Shown here one piece after another: positions 1 through 7,758 of a DNA stretch of 64,000 nt. The position numbers and the translations under genes are program-made. The DNA comes from Pseudomonadaceae bacterium (lineage in GTDB: Bacteria > Pseudomonadota > Gammaproteobacteria > Pseudomonadales > Azotimanducaceae): assembly GCA_024743435.1 (NCBI GenBank), contig JANSWO010000005.1, positions 232,617-296,616 on the forward strand, in the 5' to 3' direction. The notes under the pieces were generated by a model. It worked only from the letters and a program-made list of their open reading frames with translations, did not search any database and had not been told where the DNA came from. Position 1 is the stretch's first letter, and the number at the start of each line of letters is the position of its first letter.

Positions 1-19
1 ACCAATATCGGAATATGCC

Positions 20-739
20 ATGTCCGCTGACAATCCGGCCCAGATCAACCCCACTCCTGCAGCCATCGATCACAGTGAGCTGTCTGAACAGGATATTGCC
101 GGCTACCTGCAGAACAACCCGGATTTCTTCGATCGCTACCCTCAGCTTCTGAACACGATTGTCATTCCCCACGAGACGGGAGAGGCGGTTTCGCTGGTGG
201 AGCGCCAACTCGGCACGCTACGTGACCACAACGCCAGCCTGAAGGCGCACCTGGAAGAACTGGTCAGCTCGGCCCGCGCGAACGATGCTCTATTCAGCAA
301 GAGTGCCCAGTTTGCTCTCGCGTTGTGGCAGATCGATAGCTGGCAACAGCTCAATGATGTCATTCGCGACCAGCTGATCAGCGCGTTTGCCGCCGATTTT
401 GCCTGTCTGCATGTTACAGCGGGGCAAATAGCCGACAGCCTGGACCACGTTGTTCAAGCCGAGGAAACCGCAACAGGCGTCGCAGAGTCGCTCGCCAGCG
501 TGCGCTGCCAGCCAGTGCGTGCGGTAGAGCTTGTGCAGTGGTTCGCCCTCGACTCAGAAACCAACGCCGGTAGCGTCGCGCTGGTGCCGGTTCGGCTTGG
601 TGAGCAAACCCCGGCGGCGATTCTCGCCATCGGCAGCAGAGATCCCGCTCGCTTCGACGAATCTCTTGGCACTGTCTTTCTCGACTTTATCGGCGCAAGT
701 CTCGCGCAAGCCGTCGCCCGACTGCGCGCTACCGCGTAG
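20..739 (+). CDS. yigA: DUF484 family protein (YigA-like)
   Basis: This is a 239-residue cytosolic protein of the DUF484 family. The family is predicted to adopt a GAF-like fold and its biochemical role is unknown. The N-terminal part (about residues 20-45) carries the family hallmark of a short helical segment with the sequence YLQNNPDFFDRYP. A coiled segment follows around residues 55-90, then a GAF-like region (about 95-235). There is no signal peptide or membrane segment. It sits 9 bases upstream of xerC, and yigA-xerC-yigB is the order known from Escherichia coli and Pseudomonas, where dapF usually precedes it. dapF would lie just outside the window. Only 19 bases are visible upstream, so the true start could be slightly different. 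The family call is firm; the function is not known. Confidence 0.88.
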   Translation: MSADNPAQINPTPAAIDHSELSEQDIAGYLQNNPDFFDRYPQLLNTIVIPHETGEAVSLVERQLGTLRDHNASLKAHLEELVSSARANDALFSKSAQFALALWQIDSWQQLNDVIRDQLISAFAADFACLHVTAGQIADSLDHVVQAEETATGVAESLASVRCQPVRAVELVQWFALDSETNAGSVALVPVRLGEQTPAAILAIGSRDPARFDESLGTVFLDFIGASLAQAVARLRATA

Positions 740-748
740 GGTCACGCG

Positions 749-1666
749 ATGACGGCTTCACTTGCCGAACGCATCGACTCTTTCTTAACTGAGGCGGAGC
801 AAACCCAGCGTCTGTCTCCACATACGCTCAGTGCGTACAGACGCGATCTCAATGCGCTGCCGGAGTTGCTCGGTGATAGCAACTGGCAGCGTCTCACCAG
901 CAATGATATCCGCGCGGGAATAGCCTCTTTGAACCGTTCCGGGCTTGCGCCGAGCAGCATCGCAAGACAGCTATCGAGCTGGCGTAGCTTGTTTACCTGG
1001 CTGGTTGCCCGGGGAGATCTACCGGCAAACCCGGCAGACAACGTGCGGCCGCCAAAACGCCCTCGCAAACTGCCACGCAATCTGGACGCCGATCGCACCA
1101 CGCTGCTTTTCGGAGCAAACGACGATAGCGACCGAAGCCTGCGCAACGATGCGATAGTCGAGTTGTTTTATGGCAGCGGACTGCGTCTGGCGGAACTGGT
1201 TGGTATCAACCTTCGGGATATCGACCTTGAGGAACGCAGCGTGCGCGTGGTCGGCAAAGGCTCGAAAGACCGCATTGTACCGCTCGGGCGGGCAAGCGTT
1301 GCCGCACTGACGCGTTGGTTGAGCCGGCGTGATACGAGCCGTCCGGATGCGCCACTGTTTACTGGTCGCGGCGCTAACCGGATCGCCCACCGCACCGTCC
1401 AGAGCATCTTAAAAACGATTTCAAAGGACCGCCTCGGTAGTAACGAACTACACCCACACATGCTCAGACACAGCTTCGCGAGCCATGTGCTTGAATCCAG
1501 CGGCGATCTTCGCGCCGTCCAGGAGCTACTCGGCCACAGCGATATCGCGACCACCCAGATATACACCCATCTGGACTTCCAGCATCTGGCCAAAGTCTAC
1601 GATGCTGCGCATCCGAGAGCCGGTAGCGCCAACAACCAAGCGCCTGGCGATAGCAGCGATGATTAG
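749..1666 (+). CDS. xerC: Tyrosine recombinase XerC
   Basis: XerC is a site-specific tyrosine recombinase that works with XerD at the dif site to resolve chromosome dimers at the division septum. The 305-residue length is normal. An N-terminal SAM-like core-binding domain (about 1-100) precedes the catalytic domain. The catalytic set is visible: R146 in GSGLRLAEL, K170 in VVGKGSKDR, H237 and R240 in HPHMLRHSFASH, H263 in LLGHSD, and the nucleophile Y272 in TTQIYTH. It lies between the DUF484 gene and the HAD phosphatase gene, as in other Gammaproteobacteria, and its stop codon overlaps the next start by 8 bases, which implies one transcript. XerC rather than XerD is chosen mainly from this gene order. 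Confidence 0.95.
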   Translation: MTASLAERIDSFLTEAEQTQRLSPHTLSAYRRDLNALPELLGDSNWQRLTSNDIRAGIASLNRSGLAPSSIARQLSSWRSLFTWLVARGDLPANPADNVRPPKRPRKLPRNLDADRTTLLFGANDDSDRSLRNDAIVELFYGSGLRLAELVGINLRDIDLEERSVRVVGKGSKDRIVPLGRASVAALTRWLSRRDTSRPDAPLFTGRGANRIAHRTVQSILKTISKDRLGSNELHPHMLRHSFASHVLESSGDLRAVQELLGHSDIATTQIYTHLDFQHLAKVYDAAHPRAGSANNQAPGDSSDD

Positions 1667-2351
1667 ACTGCTCACCTTCGATCTCGACAACACACTGTGG
1701 GACGTCGAAACCGTCATTCGCGGCGCCGAGGGTGCGTTGCGTGACTGGTTGATTGAACGCGCGGCGAATGTCGCTCACGAGTGTCCGCCCGAGCGAATGA
1801 TGCAACTACGCAACGAGCTCGTTAAAGAAGAGCCATCACTTGCTCACAACCTGTCCGAACTCCGGCGTCGCACGTTACAGGCAGCATTTCTTGTCTGCGG
1901 CTACTCTGAACAGGAAGCTCAGGCGCTCTCTATGGAGGCTTTCGAACTCTTCATCCACCACCGCCATCAAGTGGTCTACTACCCGGATACCTTTGAAGTA
2001 CTCGAGGCTCTGGCACAGCGGTTTCAGCTTATTGCGCTGTCAAACGGCAACGCCGACGTCGCCCGGCTTGGTCTGGGTGACTATTTCAGTGAATCGTTCT
2101 CCGCAGCACGCGTGGGCGCCAGTAAGCCCGCACCTGATATGTTTCATGCGGCGTTGGGGCACGCTGACGCAGAGGCGCATCAAGCGGTACACATCGGGGA
2201 TCACCCCTTTGACGACATCAAAGCGGCAAGCGATGTTGGCATGCATACCATCTGGATTCCCCATGCATCCCACAAAGGCGAACCAGCAAACGCGAGCCGG
2301 CAGGTCGCCCGACTAGCAGAACTGCCGGCAGCGATCGACAGCTTGCTGTAA
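1659..2351 (+). CDS. yigB: HAD-family hydrolase, YigB-like
   Basis: This is a 230-residue haloacid-dehalogenase-like phosphatase. In E. coli the positional homologue YigB removes phosphate from FMN and from the riboflavin pathway intermediate 5-amino-6-ribitylamino-uracil phosphate. Motif I is FDLDNT, with nucleophile D8 and acid D10. Motif II is LSNGN, motif III lysine is in GASKPAPDMF, and motif IV is GDHPFDD. A helical cap lies between motifs I and II. The ATG at 1659 overlaps the end of xerC. The reading frame stays open further upstream inside xerC, but the protein family starts right at motif I, so the internal ATG is preferred. The substrate is inferred from gene order and not proven. 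Confidence 0.87.
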   Translation: MIRLLTFDLDNTLWDVETVIRGAEGALRDWLIERAANVAHECPPERMMQLRNELVKEEPSLAHNLSELRRRTLQAAFLVCGYSEQEAQALSMEAFELFIHHRHQVVYYPDTFEVLEALAQRFQLIALSNGNADVARLGLGDYFSESFSAARVGASKPAPDMFHAALGHADAEAHQAVHIGDHPFDDIKAASDVGMHTIWIPHASHKGEPANASRQVARLAELPAAIDSLL

Positions 2352-2416
2352 ACAGACTCGATCCCGTTCCGCTCTGTTATGCCTGTGTTCGATTACGCGT
2401 TTGTGCCTGTGTCTAC

Positions 2417-3781
2417 CTAAGGCGCCGCTTCCATAGCGCCTACAACGTCCGTGAGATTCGCATCCAGCACACCGCGCCGCACGGGCTTGCCCTTCAACGC
2501 ATCCAGCGACGGATGGCGAGCGAGCGGCTGACCAACCGCCGCGTCGACGGTTTCTGGAAACTTTGCCGGGTGCGCAGTCGCGACACAGACCATGGGGCCA
2601 GCACAATCAAAGCGTTCGGATGCTGCAACGGCAATCGCAGTATGCGGATCGAGCAGGTAGCCGTAGTGGCGCCAGATACGATCTATCGTTCGTCGAATCT
2701 CATCATCATCCACCGCGATGGCCGCCATCATCTCCGGTTCAGCAGCTTCACCCGGCACGTCAACCGTGCCGGAGTCGGCGAATTGCTTCATCGCCTGCTT
2801 CAACGCGCGCGGATCGCAACCGAGCCGATAGTAGAGGTAGCGCTCGAAGTTGCTCGCAACCTGAATGTCCATTGCAGGGGCAACCGTATGGTGTACGTCT
2901 CCCCGACGATAAGCACCGCTCGTAAAGTAAACCGGCAGAATATTGTTGGCGTTGCTGGCAACGATAAGGCGATCCACAGGAAAACCCATGCGTCGCGCGA
3001 GATACGCGGCAAAGATATTGCCGAAATTGCCTGTAGGTACAGTAAACGAGACTGGCCCGAGTGCTCCCAGCCGAAGACTCGCATAGGCGTAGTAGACGGT
3101 CTGCGCCAGCACACGCGCCCAGTTGACCGAGTTGACCGCGCCCAGGTGCAGGCGATCCTTCAACTCCAGATCTTCGAAAGCGCTCTTGATGAGGCGCTGA
3201 CAGTCATCGAAGCTGCCGCGCACCGCGTAACAGTGCACGTTCTCATCCGGCACCGTTGTCATCTGCAATTCCTGCAGTGGGCTGACGCGACCATCCGGAA
3301 AGAGAACATGGATATTGACGTTGTTCAGACCACGGACACCGGCAATCGCAGCGCTGCCAGTATCGCCACTGGTAGCCGCCAGAATATTCAGCTGGCCACC
3401 TCTGCGTTCGAGCACATAGCCGAAAAGCTTGCCCAACAATTGCAACGCAACGTCTTTGAAGGCAAGCGTCGGACCGTGAAACAACTCCAGCACGTAGCGC
3501 TCGCCAAGGGCTGAGATGGGCGCTACGTCGGGCGCATCGAACGTTTCGTAGGCAGCGCGAACGAGCTCCGTCAGATCTTGTTTGGGGATATCGTCGATGT
3601 AGGCGGAGAATATCTCTACAGCCAGCGAGCTGTATCGCATACCAGCAAGTTCTGCCTGACGCGACGAGAAGTCTGGAATGCTCTCGGGCAGCAGCAGGCC
3701 ACCATCCGGAGCTAAGCCGGTGAGTACAGCATCGGAAAACGACAGCGGCGGTGTATCGCCGCGGGTGCTGATGTAGCGCAC
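2417..3781 (-). CDS. thrC: Threonine synthase
   Basis: Threonine synthase is a PLP enzyme converting O-phosphohomoserine to threonine in the cytosol. The 454-residue protein has the proteobacterial N-terminus MRYISTRGDTPPLSF, the PLP-lysine motif LAFKDVALQLLG, and the phosphate-binding stretch TSGDTGSAAI. An upstream in-frame TTG exists two codons earlier, but it abuts the GGAGG ribosome site. The GTG at 3781 has 7 bases of spacing and gives the family-typical start, so it is preferred. It is convergent with yigB, with 65 bases between them. No other threonine gene (hom, thrB) is nearby, and no leader peptide or attenuator is seen upstream, where the first palindromic repeat begins about 70 bases away. 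Confidence 0.95.
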   Translation of the reverse strand: MRYISTRGDTPPLSFSDAVLTGLAPDGGLLLPESIPDFSSRQAELAGMRYSSLAVEIFSAYIDDIPKQDLTELVRAAYETFDAPDVAPISALGERYVLELFHGPTLAFKDVALQLLGKLFGYVLERRGGQLNILAATSGDTGSAAIAGVRGLNNVNIHVLFPDGRVSPLQELQMTTVPDENVHCYAVRGSFDDCQRLIKSAFEDLELKDRLHLGAVNSVNWARVLAQTVYYAYASLRLGALGPVSFTVPTGNFGNIFAAYLARRMGFPVDRLIVASNANNILPVYFTSGAYRRGDVHHTVAPAMDIQVASNFERYLYYRLGCDPRALKQAMKQFADSGTVDVPGEAAEPEMMAAIAVDDDEIRRTIDRIWRHYGYLLDPHTAIAVAASERFDCAGPMVCVATAHPAKFPETVDAAVGQPLARHPSLDALKGKPVRRGVLDANLTDVVGAMEAAP

Positions 3782-3850
3782 CGACAAGCCTCCATGATCA
3801 AGGCGCGCTAGTGTACCGCTCTCGACTGGTTACGTCGCACTCGCCAGCTC

Positions 3851-3999
3851 GGGGACAGGACCAGGTGCCAGGTCCGGGGGACAGGTCCAGGGGACAGGTC
3901 CAGGGGACAGGTCCAGGGGACAGGTCCAAGTGCCAGGTCGAGTTACACGGAGCCGGAGCCACCGCCAGATCGTTGGACCTGGCACTTGGACGTGTCCCC
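3851..3999. mobile_element. Palindromic GGGGACAGG repeat element, copy 1
   Basis: This non-coding element is about 149 bases long with terminal inverted repeats. The left end reads GGGGACAGG and the right end CGTGTCCCC. Inside the left arm a unit of about 12-14 bases (CAGGGGACAGGTC) is repeated in tandem four times, then AAGTGCCAGGTC, then a spacer with ACGGAGCCGG and CCACCGCCAGATCGTTGG, and finally the inverted arm GACCTGGCACTTGG. The same architecture recurs at 7759-7894. The pattern resembles non-autonomous elements mobilised by IS200-like REP-associated transposases (RAYT), but no transposase is in the window. Open frames across it on both strands are artefacts of the repeat. Confidence 0.75.
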
Positions 4000-4006
4000 A
4001 TTTTTG

Positions 4007-4201
4007 CTAGATAGAGCCACGCCCATAGTTGTTCTGCGGCTTGCGCGGCGGGTCAGCGCGCAGATTCGCTTCCACCTCTACAACCTTGCCGCCTTCAGAT
4101 AGATAAGCAGCCAGATCATCGGCCAAAGAGCGCCGAGCTTCCTCACGTAGTTCAACGGAGTGCACCTCTTCAGGAACGGGGTTGTGGCGTTCTGCGCTCA
4201 T
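4007..4201 (-). CDS. sutA: SutA-like RNA polymerase-binding regulator (short form)
   Basis: This is a 64-residue acidic protein. Its C-terminal half (LSEGGKVVEVEANLRADPP followed by RKPQNNYGRGSI) matches the conserved C-terminal half of SutA, the Pseudomonas protein that binds RNA polymerase and raises rRNA transcription in slow growth. In Pseudomonas, from memory, sutA lies close to amtB, glnK and ubiK, and the same genes follow here about 4 kb downstream. Pseudomonas SutA has a long disordered acidic N-terminal tail; this protein has only about 20 residues before the helical region, so the tail is largely missing. The start ATG at 4201 has a GGAGAG site upstream. The family call is good, but equivalence of function is inferred. 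Confidence 0.7.
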   Translation of the reverse strand: MSAERHNPVPEEVHSVELREEARRSLADDLAAYLSEGGKVVEVEANLRADPPRKPQNNYGRGSI

Positions 4202-4427
4202 GTTCTCTCCTAACAGCGGGTTCGCGTTGGGCCTTATGGGCCACGATGGCAGCCCCCAGCCCGCGAGATTCGGCTTTAGTTATAGGACAGATTGAGCATC
4301 TCGCAAGTCACCCGCAAAGTGCCCCGGCTTCTTGAGTGTGCATATCTGGTTAGTCGGGCCGCGTTTGACGTAGGCTGAACCAAAGCCATACGCCGCCGGC
4401 GTTCGCGCCCTGCGGAGGACTCTGTCG

Positions 4428-5297
4428 ATGAAACACATGATCTGGGCTATCTGCCTAGGCTTGATAAGCGTCCCGGTGCTTGCCAACGAGCGAGCTGAGA
4501 AGTTGCTAACTGAGCTGCAGGACGACCCTACGGTGCAGTGGCTGGAGGCGGATGACTGGACTGTCGCAAACCGCGCATTAGAACAGTGGCTCTTCACCCG
4601 CGAGGGGCATCCCGCGCATCTCTCAGTAGCGCACCGCCAGGTTGTCGAAGAGAACGAGACGATATCCATCAAGACAAATCTGATCTGCGGGCACGACGAG
4701 CCGACATGCAAGACGCTACTAGCGGAGATCGAGTTGATCGATGGCGAAATAAAAGACGCCGTTACCGCTTCACCGCCAACCCGCACCATTGAGCATCCCG
4801 CTTACCTGCTGCATGTGCAAACGAATCAGGATTGGGAGTTGGTTCGCAGCGAGTTCAACGTGGTCGCCGTGCGGCGCTCATACCAAGGTGGTATGCACTC
4901 GAACGTCGGCTCGGTGCAGATCTACAACCTGCCGGAGTTTGCCAGTGACGAGGCTTTTCTCGCGCATGTAACAAAGCAGCGACGAAAGGGTTTTGAAAAT
5001 GATGTCCGAACTGACGTCATCGAAATGCGTGAGATGGTCGAGTCATTCGGTGGGGCCACCTGCATTCGCCTGGACTACCACTACCGCGATCTGGAATCGC
5101 GAATGGATGACGGCACTATCATCGATCTGCCTTTCCGCGACCTCGGATACCGCTGCCGACACCCGAGTGAACCCAGGCTTGGCGTGCATTTGTCGTACTC
5201 GCTGCGAGCACCGGACGTCGATGACAACGAGGCATTCAACGAAGAGGCAATGCGCTTTCTCTCAGGCATCGAGTTCCTCGCGTTCGAGCTCGACTGA
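4428..5297 (+). CDS. Exported protein of unknown function
   Basis: This is a 289-residue protein that I do not recognise. The first 19 residues (MKHMIWAICLGLISVPVLA) form a clear signal peptide ending in an Ala-X-Ala-like site before NERAEK, so the mature protein is probably periplasmic. It contains four cysteines, two close together (LICGHDEPTCK) and two near 205-235, which could form disulfides. No transmembrane segment, repeat or enzyme motif is visible. An upstream GGAGG-like site (GCGGAGGAC) is near the start. It sits in the repeat-bounded accessory block, divergent from the SutA-like gene and convergent with another unknown lipoprotein-like gene, so it may be recent cargo. Confidence 0.75.
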   Translation: MKHMIWAICLGLISVPVLANERAEKLLTELQDDPTVQWLEADDWTVANRALEQWLFTREGHPAHLSVAHRQVVEENETISIKTNLICGHDEPTCKTLLAEIELIDGEIKDAVTASPPTRTIEHPAYLLHVQTNQDWELVRSEFNVVAVRRSYQGGMHSNVGSVQIYNLPEFASDEAFLAHVTKQRRKGFENDVRTDVIEMREMVESFGGATCIRLDYHYRDLESRMDDGTIIDLPFRDLGYRCRHPSEPRLGVHLSYSLRAPDVDDNEAFNEEAMRFLSGIEFLAFELD

Positions 5298-5358
5298 GTC
5301 AGGGGAAGCCGGTGGGTCAGGAGACAGAACCTTACGTTGATCCGAGCAAGCGCAAGAC

Positions 5359-6324
5359 TTACTTGAAAAGGTAGGTGCATCTCGACGTCTTTGACGGCCA
5401 AGGGCACTTGATACCCGGCTCACCCGTCGCGAGCATCTCACGCGCAAGTTCTCTAACCTCAGCGCGACTGTGATTTGTCAGATGCTGAACGATGGGGGTG
5501 ATTATCGGATCCTGGGGATTCTGGTACTTGAGCAGGTCAAAGACTATGGCAGGATCATCTGCGCCGAAATTCACAAGCATCAAAGCCCGCGCAATGTTGA
5601 ACCGACGTTGGTAGGAAACGCCAGATTTGTCGTCACTTCGCGACGGGTCACCAAACACGCCTTTGTAGCAAACGCGTGATGCGAGTGCATTGCGTCCCCT
5701 GATAACATCGACGACGCCCAGTGAATCTCGACCATAGCGAAAATAGCCAACAAGCGCCTTGCACGCATTCGCCAAATCAGACTCTCCGTACTCCAGAGGC
5801 TCACCCTCGTAGGGCGAGAACGAACGCCTGAACTCCCAGTGGTTTGAGAACAACAGAGGAACGAGAGCACCCTCGTCGTCGAAAGTCCCGTCGTTGAAAT
5901 TGCCGTAGAGCATAACCCACCAACGCAGGACCGGTAGACGCGTACCGCAGCGCCTGTATTGTCCCGGTTGGTTGGGGTCAGGTTCGCCAACACCAAGATG
6001 ACAAGGAGAGCCGACTTGAGCAAACAAGTCCGACGACTGGTTGATCTGGAAAATCAGCTCCAGCTCGGCTGCACCCGCCGCTAGCGGCTCAGTCGCCGGC
6101 GTGAAGCCGAGTTGTTCCGTGATCAGCTGCACTGCTGCCTGATAGTCCTCTGGCAGTACCGGATCCATCGATACCCGCAATGGTAGCGGGGGCGAGTGCC
6201 CCATGGCATCAAACCACAGCTCGGAACGCGTGGGCGTCTCGCAGGCGACCATCTGGAGCCCGAGAATCGGGAGAAGCAATAGCCGAAGCAAAGGCAGCAG
6301 GCTATCAAAGCAGGTCTTTCTCAC
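5359..6324 (-). CDS. Putative lipoprotein of unknown function
   Basis: This is a 321-residue protein. The N-terminus is positively charged, then a leucine-rich core (LLPLLRLLLLPILGLQMVAC) ends in a plausible lipobox cysteine, so it is probably a membrane-anchored lipoprotein. The mature part has several cysteines (for example GSPCHLGVG, YRRCGTRL, ANACKAL, SRVCYKG, IKCPW), and its middle (about 165-250) has charged and aromatic patches that resemble no family I can name with confidence. It faces the exported protein at 4428-5297 tail to tail with 61 bases between. The start at 6324 is an ATG without a strong ribosome site. No function is proposed. Confidence 0.7.
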   Translation of the reverse strand: MRKTCFDSLLPLLRLLLLPILGLQMVACETPTRSELWFDAMGHSPPLPLRVSMDPVLPEDYQAAVQLITEQLGFTPATEPLAAGAAELELIFQINQSSDLFAQVGSPCHLGVGEPDPNQPGQYRRCGTRLPVLRWWVMLYGNFNDGTFDDEGALVPLLFSNHWEFRRSFSPYEGEPLEYGESDLANACKALVGYFRYGRDSLGVVDVIRGRNALASRVCYKGVFGDPSRSDDKSGVSYQRRFNIARALMLVNFGADDPAIVFDLLKYQNPQDPIITPIVQHLTNHSRAEVRELAREMLATGEPGIKCPWPSKTSRCTYLFK

Positions 6325-6435
6325 ACCAAGCTCCGACGAGAGAAGTTACAGCGACGATAGGCGGGTCGCGCTGGCTGTGCAATTCCAAACATCCGCGTCC
6401 TGGCCGCAGAAAACCAGAGGAGAGGGCGTTAGATT

Positions 6436-6480
6436 GATCGCTCTGCGATCGACGCGCGTAGAACATCGAGAGAGCGGCAC
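6436..6480. repeat. Dispersed hairpin repeat, partial copy
   Basis: This short copy contains a GATCGC-TCT-GCGATC stem-loop followed by GACGCGCGTAGAAC and GAGAGCGGCA. The same string, with a different hairpin loop and small changes, occurs on the opposite strand at 7913-7970. It lies in the intergenic region 6325-6618, which otherwise contains only a fragment of the GGGGACAGG element and the operator of the next gene. Confidence 0.6.
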
Positions 6481-6530
6481 GGCATGCGCCTCGCGCCACC
6501 GTTGCGGGCAGGGATAACCAGCAGAATCAC

Positions 6531-6560
6531 ACTTGGACCTGGCACTTGGACCTGGCACCT
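6531..6560. repeat. Fragment of the CTTGGACCTGGCAC repeat
   Basis: CTTGGACCTGGCA occurs in tandem here and matches the inner arm of the palindromic elements at 3851-3999 and 7759-7894. Only the arm is present, so it looks like a decayed or partial copy lying between the two full copies. Confidence 0.55.
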
Positions 6561-6582
6561 GCCTTCATCTCGATGATTCGAA

Positions 6583-6604
6583 ATGGTATCCCATTGGATA
6601 CCAT
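6583..6604. promoter_or_regulatory. Likely operator of the XRE gene
   Basis: This is a perfect inverted repeat with 9-base arms ATGGTATCC and GGATACCAT around a 4-base centre. It ends 14 bases before the start codon of the XRE-family gene. Its position and symmetry fit autorepression by that regulator, as in many toxin-antitoxin pairs. The repressor assignment is inference. Confidence 0.7.
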
Positions 6605-6618
6605 GCTACCGTTAGGGC

Positions 6619-6981
6619 ATGTCTACCACCACACAAAACGTTGCGCCCGGCTCGAATGCGATCGCAGACAGCTTGCGAGAAACCCGATTGGCCGCAGGCC
6701 TGACGCTACGCGCTCTTGCCGTTCGGGCAGGCACGTCCCACGCGACGATTAGCGCCTATGAGGGAGGCCGCAAAGTGCCATCAGCCGAGACGTGGCTGCG
6801 CTTGCTTGATGCGTGTGGCTTCGGCGTCGATCTCACTCTGCGCCCACGAATCCGTGAGTCTAACGGCGTGCCTCGTGGCGAAGAGTTGTTGGCCGTTCTT
6901 GAGCTTGCCGAACAGTTCCCGGCCCGGCCGGACAAAACGTTGCGCTTCCCACCGCTAAAACACATCTCGGCGGCCGAGTGA
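6619..6981 (+). CDS. XRE-family helix-turn-helix regulator
   Basis: This is a 120-residue DNA-binding protein. Residues about 17-70 form a Cro/C1-type helix-turn-helix (SLRETRLAAGLTLRALAV, then GTSHATISAYEGGRK). The remaining C-terminal part is short and may contact the partner protein. Its stop overlaps the start of the downstream nucleotidyltransferase-like gene by 4 bases (GTGA), so the two are translationally coupled. A 22-base palindrome lies directly upstream. The pair resembles a toxin-antitoxin or abortive-infection module in which this protein would be the antitoxin and repressor, but no toxicity can be read from sequence. Confidence 0.85.
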   Translation: MSTTTQNVAPGSNAIADSLRETRLAAGLTLRALAVRAGTSHATISAYEGGRKVPSAETWLRLLDACGFGVDLTLRPRIRESNGVPRGEELLAVLELAEQFPARPDKTLRFPPLKHISAAE

Positions 6982-7520
6982 CGCTTGCTGAAAAAATAGT
7001 CGCCCTACATCAGGCGCTGACAGCAGCCAAAGTTCCCCACGCTTTTGGCGGCGCGTTGGCACTGGCCTGGTGCACGGGCCAAGCCAGGGCAACCATCGAT
7101 ATCGACGTCAACGTTTTCCTCACCGTCGATCAACTCGAGGTGTTGCTCAGCTCACTACCAAGTGAGGTCGCGGTTCGCGACGCGGACAAACGTCTGCTCC
7201 GTCGCGATGGTCAAGCTCGGCTGTGGTGGGACGCAACTCCCGTCGACGTATTCCTGAACGTTCTGTCGTTTCACGAAGAGGTTGGGCGACAGATCCGCTG
7301 GGAGGACTTCGCAGGCGCGCGAGTGCCCTTTCTTGCTTGTCGTGATCTCGCGGTCTTCAAGGCGTTCTTCAGTCGCACTAAAGATTGGGCTGATCTGGAA
7401 GCGATGCAGGAGGCGGGTACTTTAGATGCCCGCTATGTTCGGGGTGTGTTGGTTGAGTTGCTGGGTGCGGATGACGAGCGGCTGGTGAGGTTGAGCGGGG
7501 TTGCCCGCCGGGCGCTGTAG
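6978..7520 (+). CDS. Nucleotidyltransferase-fold protein (candidate toxin)
   Basis: This is a 180-residue protein with features of a minimal nucleotidyltransferase fold: a GGALALAW helix start, the metal-binding pair in ARATIDIDVNVF (D-x-D), a third acidic position in TPVDVFLNV, and a C-terminal FFSRTKDWADLEAM segment like that of AbiEii/MNT-type enzymes. It starts with GTG inside the stop of the XRE gene. Such enzymes transfer nucleotides to RNA or protein targets; the target here is unknown. The last 98 bases of the gene are duplicated downstream at 7657-7754. The AbiEii-like assignment is tentative; an ordinary nucleotidyltransferase substrate-binding role is possible. Confidence 0.7.
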   Translation: MTLAEKIVALHQALTAAKVPHAFGGALALAWCTGQARATIDIDVNVFLTVDQLEVLLSSLPSEVAVRDADKRLLRRDGQARLWWDATPVDVFLNVLSFHEEVGRQIRWEDFAGARVPFLACRDLAVFKAFFSRTKDWADLEAMQEAGTLDARYVRGVLVELLGADDERLVRLSGVARRAL

Positions 7521-7538
7521 GTCGTTGGACGCTCTCGA

Positions 7539-7577
7539 GCCTATTTTCTTGATCGCTTTGCGATCTTAAAAATAGGC
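7539..7577. repeat. Hairpin directly after the nucleotidyltransferase gene
   Basis: The 9-base outer arms GCCTATTTT and AAAATAGGC enclose an inner GATCGC/GCGATC stem. It is followed by TGCCGCTATCTCGAG, which resembles the TGCCGCTCTCGCG part of the repeat at 7913-7970, so it appears to be a diverged member of the same dispersed family. It could also terminate the upstream two-gene transcript. Confidence 0.6.
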
Positions 7578-7604
7578 ACTGCCGCTATCTCGAGATTTGG
7601 ATCT

Positions 7605-7655
7605 GGTCGTCTTATGGCAAGCGTTCGCTATGCGGACGCTCCCCATAAGACGACC
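7605..7655. repeat. Long hairpin with 13-base arms
   Basis: Perfect arms GGTCGTCTTATGG and CCATAAGACGACC flank a centre that itself contains GCGT/ACGC pairing. It ends one base before the duplicated gene tail at 7657. Together with the hairpin at 7539 it fills the space between the two copies of the tail. Confidence 0.65.
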
Positions 7656-7656
7656 C

Positions 7657-7754
7657 TAGATGCCCGCTATGTTCGGGGTGTGTTGGTTGAGTTGCTGGGT
7701 GTGGATGACGAGCGGCTGGTGAAGTTGAGTGGGGTTGCCCGCCGGGCGCTGTAG
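7657..7754 (+). pseudogene. Duplicated 3' tail of the nucleotidyltransferase gene
   Basis: These 98 bases repeat 7423-7520 with only three mismatches, including the stop codon. The fragment encodes the last 31 residues or so of the upstream protein and has no start of its own. The 136 bases between the copies are hairpin repeats. The near identity suggests a recent event, either slippage/recombination or insertion of the hairpin block with duplication of the flank. Confidence 0.8.
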
Positions 7755-7758
7755 CTAA

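Noticed and set aside
2513..3514. 333-codon open frame opposite thrC
   Set aside because: It is antisense to a clear threonine synthase and its product has no recognisable features.
3798..4014. Open frames on both strands across the GGGGACAGG element
   Set aside because: They translate the tandem repeat into proline- or glycine-rich strings and have no ribosome site; the DNA is a palindromic repeat.
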